Assembly: GCF_012927325.1 (NCBI RefSeq)
Contig: NZ_JABBGI010000014.1
Coordinates: forward strand, 62,001 to 126,000
Source: Chryseobacterium antibioticum
GTDB taxonomy: Bacteria > Bacteroidota > Bacteroidia > Flavobacteriales > Weeksellaceae
Reading direction: 5' to 3'
Length of the DNA stretch: 64,000 bases
Shown here: piece after piece, positions 26,622 to 35,607 of the stretch
Numbering within the stretch: the stretch's first letter is position 1
Layout of the letters: each line of letters starts with the position of its first letter
Translations under genes and position numbers: made by a program
Notes under the pieces: model-generated
Seen by the model: only the letters and a program-made list of their open reading frames with translations
The model's database searches: none
Told to the model about the DNA's origin: nothing

Positions 26622-26744
26622 TGTTCTGTTGGCCATCATTTCACAACCACCGCATCACACTTTACGCAGCTTTTCAAGAAAATTGCAGGAATTACGCCTA
26701 AAGATTATAGAACGCAGTTTTTGAAGAATAGGGTTTCGGTGTAA
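26622..26744 (+). pseudogene. Fragment of an AraC-family regulator C-terminus
   Basis: Without any start, the frame reads 'ASHFTQLFKKIAGITPKDYR' and stops soon after. This is the second HTH of AraC-type regulators ('SHFxxxFKKxxGxTPxxYR'). Only the last 40 residues remain, so it is a remnant. Confidence 0.75.
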
Positions 26745-26906
26745 AGAAAGAAGCTGGAAGATGGATGCGGGAAGGACTGATTGTCAAAATTGTTCTGTAT
26801 GCCGTTTTAAATGAATCTTGAAAGGCACTACAAATGTATCAAAGCTGAAAAATTTATAGGGAGAGTTCAATACCTTCTATCTTCATGATCCCATCTTCCG
26901 TCCATC

Positions 26907-28013
26907 TTACATTTTCTCGTTTTCCAGAATCTTCAACACAAGCTTTTCCTCCTGTGTAAGGCTGGCTTTTCCATCATTTTCTTCGATTTTTTCCAGCTCA
27001 TCGAGGTATTTTTTAATGGTATTATTTTCGTACAGGTTGATGACCAGCGGATGAACATAATACTTTCTGCAGACTGTGCTGGTATTTCCAAGATGCCCGG
27101 CAACGATTTCCAGGGCTTCTTTCACTTTCTTTTTATATTGCGAATCATTTTCAGCGTATCCTATTTCCTTAAAAGCGATCAATGCACTCACAGTTCCGGA
27201 CCAGGTTCTGAAATCTTTGGCTGTGAAATCTTCCCCGCTTATTTCTTTAATATACTCATTCACCATTCCGGAGTCTACCGAATGGCGGTTTCCTTCATCA
27301 TCAAAATACTGGAAAAGCTCTTTGCCCGGAATATCCTTACATTTCTGCACGAGCCTGGAAAGACGTCTGCTTTTAAGATTGATATGGTGCATAATGCCTT
27401 TTTTTCCTTTAAATGAAAAAGAGATCTTTTGCCCGTTAATTTTTACATGTTTATCCTTTAAAGTCGTAAGACCAAAAGAACCATATAACTTTTCATACGC
27501 ATTATTACCAATACGGATATTAGTACGCTGCATTAAACTGACAATTAAGGCCAATATTTTTCGCTTCTCAAAATTCCGTATTGCAAGATCTTGTTCCACA
27601 TGAAGACGGATATCAGGCAGTGCATACCCGAACTGAAGCATTCTGTAAAATTTCGTATGATTTCTTAATGCGCTCCATAAAGGATGATAGCGGTATTGTT
27701 TTCTGCTTTTCACATCAAAACCTGTGGCCTGAAGATGGCCATTGTCCAAAGCGCATATCCACACATTTTCCCAGGCAGGAGGGATGACCAGTTTGTTGAT
27801 CCTGTTGATCTCCTCTTTATCTTTAAGCTTTACGCCGTCTTTGTAATAAGAATACTTCTTTCCTGTTTTCTTGCGGGTAATCCCGGCCGTTTCCGCATCG
27901 GTGGTATATACAAGATGTACCGCCTTTGCGGAGGCTTCGGGATCCTTCATGATCTTGACAATTTTTGAAGGCTTGAGATGGGAAATGATTTCTAGATCTG
28001 TATTCTTCTCCAT
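26907..28013 (-). CDS. DNA topoisomerase IB (poxvirus/bacterial type)
   Basis: A 368-residue type IB topoisomerase that relaxes supercoils through a 3'-phosphotyrosine bond. The catalytic set is visible: Arg in 'TNIRIGNNAYEK', Lys in 'GLTTLKDKHVKI', the 'FRTWSGTVSAL' Arg region, His in 'VAGHLGNTSTV' and the nucleophile Tyr in 'CRKYYVHP'. Short bacterial forms of this enzyme occur scattered across Bacteroidota and Proteobacteria. A small membrane lipoprotein gene lies directly upstream on the same strand. Confidence 0.92.
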   Translation of the reverse strand: MEKNTDLEIISHLKPSKIVKIMKDPEASAKAVHLVYTTDAETAGITRKKTGKKYSYYKDGVKLKDKEEINRINKLVIPPAWENVWICALDNGHLQATGFDVKSRKQYRYHPLWSALRNHTKFYRMLQFGYALPDIRLHVEQDLAIRNFEKRKILALIVSLMQRTNIRIGNNAYEKLYGSFGLTTLKDKHVKINGQKISFSFKGKKGIMHHINLKSRRLSRLVQKCKDIPGKELFQYFDDEGNRHSVDSGMVNEYIKEISGEDFTAKDFRTWSGTVSALIAFKEIGYAENDSQYKKKVKEALEIVAGHLGNTSTVCRKYYVHPLVINLYENNTIKKYLDELEKIEENDGKASLTQEEKLVLKILENEKM

Positions 28014-28022
28014 AGAAAATGG

Positions 28023-28190
28023 TTAAGAGTTTTTACCCCGCGAAAAGATCAGAAAAAGGATTACTACAATTGCAACGACTAGAATAATTCCCCACCACAT
28101 TCCAGCCTTAAAAATAGTTTCTATTGCTTCACAACTTGTCAGTGTTAACAAGGTGAATATGGTTATGCTGCATAAAGTCAACTTTTTCAT
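28023..28190 (-). CDS. 55-residue membrane lipoprotein
   Basis: A short gene: ATG at 28190, stop at 28023. The product starts with a lipoprotein signal ending 'LLTLTSC' (Cys20) and then has a second hydrophobic helix ('GIILVVAIVVILFLIF') with a basic end 'SRGKNS'. So it may be lipid-anchored and also membrane-spanning, or simply a two-helix membrane protein. It lies 9 bp upstream of the topoisomerase gene and 21 bp downstream of the DUF6526 gene, all on one strand, so it sits inside that transcription unit. Function unknown. Confidence 0.68.
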   Translation of the reverse strand: MKKLTLCSITIFTLLTLTSCEAIETIFKAGMWWGIILVVAIVVILFLIFSRGKNS

Positions 28191-28211
28191 GATATGAATG
28201 TTTTGATGTTA

Positions 28212-28649
28212 TTAGACTCTCTGGTTATCGGCTTTCCAGTTCTTAATAGTACGTTTGATCTCGTCTCCTGAGATGTTTTCTTTGATTGCTCTGTTCAGAA
28301 GTTCCCTGAACTCATCATCATAGGCAAATCTCAATGCTGCGATCTGGTCAAATCTGAGCTGCTCTGTAATTTCATCAGATCTCTGTCCGAAAATTTCAAA
28401 ATACCGCTGCTTAAATTCCAGTCTTATCATTCGGTTTTGAAGTCCAAGCGCATAGTGTTGCCTCGTCATAAAAGCAAGGTAGAAAAGCAAAAATATCACG
28501 ACCGAAAATAAAGTCCAGATCAGATGGTTTTCAGGGTCGCCCCAGATTTTACAGATTCCATAAATTTCCAGCACAATCAATAGCGGAAGATAAATGAAAT
28601 GATGGGGAGGATAAAATTTCCTGTGATTTTTATAATTTTGCTTGCTCAT
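28212..28649 (-). CDS. DUF6526-type membrane protein
   Basis: A 145-residue protein with two N-terminal membrane helices ('FIYLPLLIVLEIYGICKIW' and 'LIWTLFSVVIFLLFYLAF') and a basic cytoplasmic tail with 'FGQRSDEITEQLRFDQIAALRFAYDDEF'. I associate this with the DUF6526 family of Bacteroidota; the function is unknown. It is first in a likely three-gene unit with the 55-residue protein and topoisomerase IB. Confidence 0.72.
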   Translation of the reverse strand: MSKQNYKNHRKFYPPHHFIYLPLLIVLEIYGICKIWGDPENHLIWTLFSVVIFLLFYLAFMTRQHYALGLQNRMIRLEFKQRYFEIFGQRSDEITEQLRFDQIAALRFAYDDEFRELLNRAIKENISGDEIKRTIKNWKADNQRV

Positions 28650-29338
28650 ACGATGAATAGTAGCAATAATCTTTCCAAAGCTTATGTTTAATAATAATTG
28701 TGTTTTTGTAGTATGTAAATGTGTATTATAGTGAATGTTGTAGATTATTTTTGATGAAGCGTAAAATGCATAAATGTTTATTGAACAGGATTATTCACTT
28801 TAATGACATACTACGAAACAATTTTAGATAGTGATCATTTGTGCTCTAAATTTTATTACTGGTGTTTGAAAATATTCAAATCTGCATAAGATAAATGTTA
28901 GTGATAAATGGTTGGATGCACGCAAAGGCGCAAGTTTTTCTTTATCTAAGAGGCAAGGGATTTTATCTCCGATAAAATTGACTGCGTTTTAGGTGGTTTT
29001 TAGCATTGCTTTTTGCTGAAAATCTTGATTTTCTTGCGCCTTTGCGAATACCAACATAAAAATAAGGCGACTCTCATTGACAAAGATTTGTTTATAGAGC
29101 CCAGTATCTCGCTGTACAATAAGACAAAAAACATGCTCAATCTTCAAAATCAGGGAGAACCTAAATTGAGATACTATACCATTTAGATAATTATTAAGAC
29201 AAATCTGTCAAACAAAAGCTTAACATGTTGAGCGTATACACAAAGAAAAAATAACAAATCATTAACGAAAATACGGGAATGATTTCACCTTTAAACCTCA
29301 ATTTTTTCGTAACTTTCGGTGTTTAAAAAAGAAAAAGA
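28650..29338. other. Long gene-free region with a 14-bp inverted repeat
   Basis: 689 bp between divergent genes without a plausible coding frame. It contains cgcaaaggcgcaag (28921-28934) and its exact complement cttgcgcctttgcg (29033-29046), 98 bp apart, like the ends of a small non-coding repeat element. A weak -7 box (TAACTTTC, 29310-29317) precedes the aminopeptidase gene. Confidence 0.55.
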
Positions 29339-31108
29339 ATGACTTCAAAGGAAAAAGTTGTTGCACTTCGTGAAGAAATGCAGAAAAATAATGTTGATGC
29401 ATTTATAGTATATTCTGCAGACCCGCACATGAGCGAGTATCTGCCTGAAGAATGGCAGGAAAGAGCATGGCTGTCAGGGTTCGTAGGTTCTGCAGGTTTT
29501 GTGGTTATTACCAGAAACAAAGCCGGACTTTGGACAGACGGAAGATATTTTACGCAGGCAGCCATTGAACTGGAAAATTCCGGAATTGACCTTTTCAAAG
29601 ACGGTATGGAAGGAACTCCCAATTATATAGACTGGATTATTTCTGAAACTCCTGCCAACGGAAAAGTAGCTGTTAATTCGGTTGCCACTTCAAATGCCAA
29701 TTGGGAACTGCTTTCACAAAAATTGCAGTCAAAAAATATAAGCTTAACAGATCTTCCTCTATTGAAAGAGATCTGGAAAGACAGAGGAACGCCTTCAAAA
29801 AATCCAATCTTTGTTCATCCCGTAGAGAGAGCAGGAAAATCAGTTACAGATAAACTGGGAGCGATCCGTCAGAAAATGGAAGACCAGGGAGCTACCGTTC
29901 ATATTATTTCAAGTCTGGATGATGTAGCCTGGACCTCCAACTTAAGAGGAAGTGATGTGCAAAGCAATCCTGTATTTTTAGGATATATCGTCATTACGAA
30001 AAATGATGCAGTATTATTCACTGACCTTGAAAAACTGGAAGTAGGGGCTAGAAAGCAGATGGATAATTCCTTTGTGAAAATGATGCCTTATGAAGAGTTT
30101 TACAACTATCTGAAAGCATTTAAAAATGAAAACGTATTGGTTTCTCCAAACAGCAACCAGATGATTTTTGAATCTTTAAAAGCAGACAACAAGTTTATAA
30201 AAGCTCCGGTTCCGGGTAATCTGATGAAAGCCCAGAAAAACGAAACCGAACTGGAAGGATTCCGAACAGTGATGGTAAGAGACGGTGTAGCGATGGTGAA
30301 ATTCCTTTACTGGCTGACTCATAATGCAGGAAAAGAAACCATGAATGAATATTCTATCGGTGAAAAACTGAGAGGTTTCCGTGCAGAAGGAGAAAACTTC
30401 GTAGGAGAAAGTTTCGGCAGCATTGTTGGGTATAAAGATAATGGTGCGATCATGCATTATTCTGCAAAAAGCGAGGGAAGCAAAGACGTAACGAATGATG
30501 CAACCATCCTGGTAGATTCAGGAGGGCAGTATCTGGAAGGAACTACCGATATTACAAGAACACTTTCCTTAGGAACGGTTTCTGAAGAGTTCAAAAGAAA
30601 CTCTACGTTAGTACTTCAGGGATTGATCCGTTTATCGATGGTGAAATTCCCGAAAGGAACGAAAGGAGTTCACATTGATGCCATTGCAAGACTTCCGCTT
30701 TGGATGGAAGGGAAAGATTTCAATCACGGAACCGGCCATGGAGTTGGAAGTTTCATGAATGTACATGAAGGGCCTCAGAATATCAGAAAGGATCTGAACC
30801 CTCAGGATCTTCTTCCGGGAATGGTTTGTTCCAATGAGCCCGGATATTACCTGGAAGGAGCATACGGAATCCGACACGAAAACCTGATTGCTGTAAAAGA
30901 AGCAGAAAAAACAATTCACGGCACGTTCTATGAATTTGAGACTCTTACATTCTGTCCGTTCTTTAAAGATACCATCGTGAAAGAAATTCTTTCAAAAGAA
31001 GAAATTACATGGCTGAATGATTATCACAGAACATGTGAAGAAAAAATAGGTCCTTATCTTGAAGGAGACGTTAAAGAATGGTTCCTGGAATTGGTGAGCC
31101 CGCTTTAA
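29339..31108 (+). CDS. Aminopeptidase P family metallopeptidase (M24B)
   Basis: A 589-residue Xaa-Pro aminopeptidase that removes N-terminal residues preceding proline. Two creatinase-like N-terminal domains ('YSADPHMSEYLPEEWQ', 'GLWTDGRYFTQA') precede the pita-bread catalytic domain. The five metal ligands are seen in order: Asp in 'ILVDSGGQY', Asp in 'TTDITRT', His in 'GTGHGVG', Glu in 'SNEPGYY' and Glu in 'IRHENL'. The length is that of the long, eukaryotic-like form common in Bacteroidota. A terminator follows at 31254. Confidence 0.93.
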   Translation: MTSKEKVVALREEMQKNNVDAFIVYSADPHMSEYLPEEWQERAWLSGFVGSAGFVVITRNKAGLWTDGRYFTQAAIELENSGIDLFKDGMEGTPNYIDWIISETPANGKVAVNSVATSNANWELLSQKLQSKNISLTDLPLLKEIWKDRGTPSKNPIFVHPVERAGKSVTDKLGAIRQKMEDQGATVHIISSLDDVAWTSNLRGSDVQSNPVFLGYIVITKNDAVLFTDLEKLEVGARKQMDNSFVKMMPYEEFYNYLKAFKNENVLVSPNSNQMIFESLKADNKFIKAPVPGNLMKAQKNETELEGFRTVMVRDGVAMVKFLYWLTHNAGKETMNEYSIGEKLRGFRAEGENFVGESFGSIVGYKDNGAIMHYSAKSEGSKDVTNDATILVDSGGQYLEGTTDITRTLSLGTVSEEFKRNSTLVLQGLIRLSMVKFPKGTKGVHIDAIARLPLWMEGKDFNHGTGHGVGSFMNVHEGPQNIRKDLNPQDLLPGMVCSNEPGYYLEGAYGIRHENLIAVKEAEKTIHGTFYEFETLTFCPFFKDTIVKEILSKEEITWLNDYHRTCEEKIGPYLEGDVKEWFLELVSPL

Positions 31109-31253
31109 TAATGATGAAATGTGAATAATAGGTAATGGTGAATAGTGAATGGTCAATTTTTTGGTATTCAAAGTATTGAATTTCAATATTATCCTTATCC
31201 TTAACCATTGAATTTTATATATTGAACATTAATAATTGTTAGATAAATTCTTG

Positions 31254-31286
31254 AAGCCCTGCAGAATTCTCTGCGGGGCTTTTTTA
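31254..31286 (+). terminator. Terminator of the aminopeptidase P gene
   Basis: aagccctgcag-aattct-ctgcggggctt hairpin and T-run, about 145 bp after the stop. Confidence 0.8.
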
Positions 31287-31355
31287 TTGATGCAACCGTA
31301 TTTTCACGGATATAATTGTAGGGATTCCCCTGATAAAAATAGATACCGGGTGATC

Positions 31356-31450
31356 TATCTTTGCATCAGTAACAAGACATCATTCATATCTTCATACATT
31401 TAGTAAATTCAAAGCAGTAAGACCATTTCGTCATGAAATGGTTTTATTTT
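31356..31450 (+). ncRNA. Candidate small RNA in the gap before the Crp/Fnr gene
   Basis: A TAnnTTTG box (TATCTTTG, 31356-31363) is followed about 65 bp later by a terminator hairpin, accatttc-gtcat-gaaatggt (31422-31442), and a T-rich run. No open frame lies between. A transcript of about 80 bases would result. A good -33 element is missing, so this is only a candidate. Confidence 0.3.
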
Positions 31451-31585
31451 TTTCCAAAACTTAGCATCAAGATCTTTTGAACGGGTCGGTATATTTAATT
31501 TTTGAAATGCTCTCTGATTTGTTTAATTTCGCCATGAACATATCGTAGAAGGTCTCATAACCTTCCTGAATTATAATTTGAAAAT

Positions 31586-32152
31586 ATGGTAGAAGATTTT
31601 TTCCGCAGCTTTAATGTATTCTCAGACAATGAGATCAAAGATTTCCTACAGCTTTTTGAAGTCAGAAAAGTACATAAAAATGATTTTTTTCTACATGAGG
31701 GCGATAGATGCAGGGAAATAGCATTTATAGTATCCGGAATTTTTCGTTCCTATTATATTTCAGATGAGGGAAAAGATATGACCTACTGCTTCAGGTTTCC
31801 CAATCAGCTGATGGCCAGCTATTCGTCATTTATTTCAGATTCTCCCAGCAGAGAAAACATGCAGGCTATTACCGATGCCCATCTTATGGTTTTAAAAAAA
31901 GAAGTGATAGATCATATTGCAAAAGATGATCTCAACTGGACCAGATTTTTAAAAATGATTGCTGAACAGGAATATCTTGAGCTTGAAAAGAGGTTCTTTC
32001 AGCTTCAGAGAGACAGTGCAGGCCAGCGTTATGAATATCTCCTCGGCAATCAGCCGGATTATATTCAGAAGATTCCGCTGCAATATCTCGCTTCTTACCT
32101 GGGAATTACGCAAAGGCATCTTAGCAGAATCAGAAAGGAAATGAAGATATAA
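31586..32152 (+). CDS. Crp/Fnr-family transcriptional regulator
   Basis: A 188-residue regulator with an N-terminal cyclic-nucleotide-binding-type beta-roll ('NDFFLHEGDRCREIAFIVSGIF', 'SDEGKDMTYCFRFPNQL') and a C-terminal HTH ('IPLQYLASYLGITQRHLSRIRKEM'). The phosphate-binding Arg typical of true cAMP sensors is not in place, so the ligand is unknown. It lies 101 bp before a two-gene oxidoreductase operon whose promoter has a matching palindrome, so it is the probable regulator of that operon. Confidence 0.88.
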   Translation: MVEDFFRSFNVFSDNEIKDFLQLFEVRKVHKNDFFLHEGDRCREIAFIVSGIFRSYYISDEGKDMTYCFRFPNQLMASYSSFISDSPSRENMQAITDAHLMVLKKEVIDHIAKDDLNWTRFLKMIAEQEYLELEKRFFQLQRDSAGQRYEYLLGNQPDYIQKIPLQYLASYLGITQRHLSRIRKEMKI

Positions 32153-32198
32153 AGAAAAAATCTGATCAAAAAGGATAATCAGGTAGTCGTAGTTTTTT

Positions 32199-32241
32199 GG
32201 ACATTTGTCCTATAGCCGGGATACGCAGCTTTATAATTTTG
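32199..32241 (+). promoter_or_regulatory. Crp/Fnr-type operator and promoter of the oxidoreductase operon
   Basis: The palindrome GGACATTTGTCC (32199-32210) lies upstream of a -7 box TAATTTTG (32234-32241), 12 bp before the ATG at 32254. Its centre falls near -42 of the expected start site, the usual place for a Crp-type activator. Binding by the adjacent regulator is inferred. Confidence 0.6.
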
Positions 32242-32253
32242 TAAAAAAAATAT

Positions 32254-33279
32254 ATGAAGCATAATATTCTAGTCATTGGAGGAAACGGTCTGGTAGGAAA
32301 AACGATTATCAGAATTTTAAAATCAAGAAACCCCCACATCAATGTTTTCGTTGGCGGGAGAAAAGGAGGAAATATAGGAAATGATCTGAAAATTGATGTA
32401 ACAAATCCGGGTACTTTTCGCGTCATTCAGGAAAACAAAATAGATATGATCATTCTTTCAGTCAATGATAAAGAAGATCACGTTCTTCGGTTTGCGATCG
32501 AAAATAAAATAGATTATCTGGATATCACCAAGCCAACTCCCGACCTTGTCAAAGCGTATGCTATTGCTAAAAACCGAAATGTTCAGAGCCGGATTGTATT
32601 CAGTTCCGGATGGATGGGAGGGATCGTCAACGGGCTTGTGAAAACACTTTCAAATAACACTGCAGATATTCAGGAAGTGAAACTTTTTGTCTATTATTCT
32701 GTGAAAGACCTTGCTGGCGAAAGTTCTGCCCATTTTATGGCTGAAAATGTAGCAAAGCCGTTTATCAGGTATGAAAATAACAGACAGATCCCAATAAAGC
32801 ATTTTTTAGATTCCGAAAATTTTAATTTTTCTTTTGGAATCGGTACCAGAGAAGCCTATAACTTTGATGTACCGGACTTATACATTCTGAATCAGATTGA
32901 AAAGGTACCCAATGTCAGTGTTAAAATGACTTACAATTCAAAGTTTATCACCTGGCTTTTAGGGGCATTTCAAAAAGTAAGAATTTTTAATATTTTATCA
33001 TTAAAAGAAAGAAGAATGATTTTCGGATCGAGTGGAAAGGGGGATCAAAGTGTATTTGAAATCGTTGTCAAGAGTAATGGTGAAGTGAATAAGCTAAGTC
33101 TGCGGAGTACAAAGGGACAGGCGGAATTAACGGCACTTTCTGCGGTGCTGCATACAGAAGAACTGCTTAAGGATTTTCATGAAAATAATATCTATTTCAG
33201 TCATCAGCTGCATCAGCCATCCTCACTGCTGGAAAAGCTTAAAGCCTATGAAACCATCAATATACAATCTGTATCATGA
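32254..33279 (+). CDS. Saccharopine dehydrogenase-like NAD(P)-binding oxidoreductase
   Basis: A 341-residue protein with an N-terminal Rossmann fold ('ILVIGGNGLVGKTIIRIL', glycine-rich loop), then 'VNDKEDHVLRFAIENKIDYLDIT', typical of saccharopine-dehydrogenase-like proteins. The C-terminal half is a mixed domain that often binds a hydrophobic or sugar-like substrate. Its start overlaps the next gene by 4 bp at the other end, so the two are co-translated. The real substrate is unknown; lysine metabolism is not implied. Confidence 0.78.
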   Translation: MKHNILVIGGNGLVGKTIIRILKSRNPHINVFVGGRKGGNIGNDLKIDVTNPGTFRVIQENKIDMIILSVNDKEDHVLRFAIENKIDYLDITKPTPDLVKAYAIAKNRNVQSRIVFSSGWMGGIVNGLVKTLSNNTADIQEVKLFVYYSVKDLAGESSAHFMAENVAKPFIRYENNRQIPIKHFLDSENFNFSFGIGTREAYNFDVPDLYILNQIEKVPNVSVKMTYNSKFITWLLGAFQKVRIFNILSLKERRMIFGSSGKGDQSVFEIVVKSNGEVNKLSLRSTKGQAELTALSAVLHTEELLKDFHENNIYFSHQLHQPSSLLEKLKAYETINIQSVS

Positions 33280-33854
33280 AAAAAATAGCCATTATCAACG
33301 GGCACCCGAATAAAGATTCATTCAATTTTGGAATTGCAGAAGCTTATAAAGAAGGAGCAGGAAATTCTGGGGCAGAAGTGAAAGTGATTACAATTGCTGA
33401 ACTGAACTTTGATCCTATTCTTCATTTCGGATATCAGAAAAGAATGGAACTGGAACCGGATCTGCTGAAAGTCTGGGAAATCATACAATGGGCAGATCAT
33501 CTGGTATGGATTCATCCGGTGTGGTGGGGTGGTATACCTGCTTTGATGAAAGGTTTTATCGACAGGTTATTTCTTCCTGGATTTGCCTACCAATACAGAG
33601 AAAATTCTGTTTGGTGGGATAAGTTGCTGAAAGGAAAAACAGGACATATCATCACAACACTAGATCAGCCGGGATGGTACTACCGACTTTTCTATGGAAG
33701 ACCGAGTGTGAATCAATTGAAAAAATCAACGCTGGAATTTTGCGGGGTAACACCAGTAAAAGTAACTTATATCGGGGTTATAAGAAATTCTACGGATATA
33801 CAGCGGGTGAAATGGCTTCAAAAAGTGAGAGAACTCGCAAGAAGACAACTGTAA
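33276..33854 (+). CDS. NAD(P)H-dependent flavodoxin-fold oxidoreductase
   Basis: A 192-residue FMN oxidoreductase related to quinone reductases (MdaB/NQO type). It starts 'KKIAIINGHPNKDSFNFGIA' (FMN phosphate loop) and has 'ADHLVWIHPVWWGGIPALMKGFIDRLF', the family signature. ATG overlaps the stop of the saccharopine-dehydrogenase-like gene by 4 bp. The pair probably forms a redox stress or catabolic operon under the upstream Crp/Fnr protein. Confidence 0.87.
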   Translation: MKKIAIINGHPNKDSFNFGIAEAYKEGAGNSGAEVKVITIAELNFDPILHFGYQKRMELEPDLLKVWEIIQWADHLVWIHPVWWGGIPALMKGFIDRLFLPGFAYQYRENSVWWDKLLKGKTGHIITTLDQPGWYYRLFYGRPSVNQLKKSTLEFCGVTPVKVTYIGVIRNSTDIQRVKWLQKVRELARRQL

Positions 33855-33858
33855 ACTC

Positions 33859-33886
33859 ATTGCGAGGAACGAAGTGACGAAGCAAT
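33859..33886. repeat. REP-like palindromic repeat
   Basis: attgcgaggaac...gaagcaat, with attgc/gcaat ends; a second, degenerate copy is at 10972-10996. Confidence 0.5.
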
Positions 33887-34095
33887 CTTATTTCGAAGTG
33901 TGTTTTTGCCTCGCATAGATTTTACTGATCATACAGATTGTTAAACACGAATGCATTAATCTTTAGCACAAATAGTCACAGATCTGAATCCTAAACGTCA
34001 ATGGATAAAAATCCCAAAAGCTCCAATTAAAGCCATAGACAATCTGTATAAAAGACGCTGTCAGAAATTAGCATGAAAAACCGTAAATTTGCAGC

Positions 34096-35481
34096 ATGAA
34101 TAAGGATACGATTTGCGCACTGGCTACGGCCAATGGAGTAGGAGCTTTAGGGATCATCAGAGTTTCAGGAGACGATGCTTTAAAGGTTGTCCAGAAAAGC
34201 TTTCCGGGTAAAAATCTGGAAAAGCAGAAGTCTCATACCATTCATTACGGTTATTTTATGGATGGGGAAGAAGCCATTGATGAGGTTATGCTTTCTATTT
34301 TCCTGGCTCCGAAAAGTTTTACTACAGAAAACTCTGTAGAAATCGCTTTTCACGGTTCGCCGCATATCGGAAAACGTATTCTGGAAACCCTGACTCAAAA
34401 CGGGGCAAGAATGGCAAAAGCGGGCGAATTTACCCTTCGTGCATTCATCAACGGGAGGATAGACCTTTCACAAGCGGAAGCTATCGCAGACGTCATTGCC
34501 TCTGAAAATGAAGCTTCCCGAAAAGTAGCCATCAACCAACTGAAAGGGGGAATCACCAATGAAATATCGATCTTAAGAACGGATCTTCTAAATTTTGTCT
34601 CTCTGATCGAACTTGAACTGGATTTTGCTGAGGAAGATGTAGAGTTTGCAGACCGATCAGCGCTTAACGGGTTGTTGGATAAAATTGAATTAAAATTAGA
34701 CTCTCTTATCGATAGTTTCCAATATGGAAATGCCATTAAAAACGGAACCGCGGTTGCCATCATCGGAAAGCCTAATGCAGGAAAATCAACGCTATTAAAT
34801 GCTTTGTTGAAAGAGGAAAGAGCAATCGTTAGTAATATTGCCGGAACCACAAGGGATACGATTGAAGAGATCTTACATATTAAAGGTCATGCATTCCGTT
34901 TGATCGATACAGCAGGACTGCGTGATACCGTGGATGAAATTGAAGCAATCGGTGTGAAAAAAGCCAAAGAGAAGGTAGAAAATGCCAATATCCTGGTATA
35001 TCTTGCAGATGCGGCTACAGAAGATTATTCCGAAGATATTGAAATGATAAAATCTCTGCAGAGAGACGATCTGAAACTGATTATCTGTGCTACAAAAATT
35101 GATGAAGTCCTGCCTCCGAAATATGAGGCCATAGAAGATATTTTCAGAAACGAAATAGCCCAGGATTTTGATTTCATCAGAATTTCAGCGGTAGAAAACC
35201 AAAATATACAGGATCTGAAAAATGAATTGTCTTCTTTCGTTGAGCAGTTAAAGTCTCAGGAAAATAACGTAGTCATTACGAACCAAAGACACTTTGAAGC
35301 CCTTCGCAAATCCTTGGATGCTACTCATAAAGTTAAAGAAGCTATTTCTTTCCAGATCTCTACAGAACTGCTGGCCTATGAACTGAGAAATGCTTTAGAG
35401 CATCTTGGTGAAATTTCAGGTGAAGTGACGAATGATGAGGTACTGGGGAATATTTTTTCTAAGTTTTGTATCGGAAAGTAA
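34096..35481 (+). CDS. mnmE: tRNA uridine-5-carboxymethylaminomethyl modification GTPase MnmE
   Basis: A 461-residue GTPase which, with MnmG, modifies the wobble uridine of several tRNAs. It has an N-terminal folate-binding domain ('ATANGVGALGIIRVSG'), a helical domain with an inserted G domain ('GKPNAGKSTLLNALL', 'DTAGLRDT', 'ATKID') and the invariant C-terminus 'FCIGK'. The gene is full length although an integrated element starts in its last codons: the attachment core restores Cys-Ile-Gly-Lys and the stop codon. Confidence 0.96.
   Translation: MNKDTICALATANGVGALGIIRVSGDDALKVVQKSFPGKNLEKQKSHTIHYGYFMDGEEAIDEVMLSIFLAPKSFTTENSVEIAFHGSPHIGKRILETLTQNGARMAKAGEFTLRAFINGRIDLSQAEAIADVIASENEASRKVAINQLKGGITNEISILRTDLLNFVSLIELELDFAEEDVEFADRSALNGLLDKIELKLDSLIDSFQYGNAIKNGTAVAIIGKPNAGKSTLLNALLKEERAIVSNIAGTTRDTIEEILHIKGHAFRLIDTAGLRDTVDEIEAIGVKKAKEKVENANILVYLADAATEDYSEDIEMIKSLQRDDLKLIICATKIDEVLPPKYEAIEDIFRNEIAQDFDFIRISAVENQNIQDLKNELSSFVEQLKSQENNVVITNQRHFEALRKSLDATHKVKEAISFQISTELLAYELRNALEHLGEISGEVTNDEVLGNIFSKFCIGK
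35467..35480 (+). repeat. attL core of the mnmE element
   Basis: tgtatcggaaagta, covering the last mnmE codons (Cys-Ile-Gly-Lys and most of the stop). Identical to 56299-56312. Confidence 0.85.
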
Positions 35482-35590
35482 AGTTGTTAAAAAAACATAT
35501 AAGAAATATATAATAAATAACTAATAATCAATTTGTTAAAATATTTATTCCTTTCCTTTGTTTTTATTTTTTTTGCTGAAAAATAAAATA

Positions 35591-35607
35591 TTTTGCTACA
35601 TATTTGC
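35591..35607 (+). repeat. Terminal 17-bp repeat, left copy (candidate integrase arm site)
   Basis: ttttgctacatatttgc, identical to 56236-56252 near the other end. Inverted relatives (tttgtagcaa at 35621-35630 and attatagcaa at 35631-35640) lie between it and the recombinase start, as expected for arm-type integrase binding sites. Confidence 0.65.

Noticed and set aside
32254-33279. Lysine-pathway saccharopine dehydrogenase
   Set aside because: Only the general fold is shared; operon partner and regulator point to another redox substrate.
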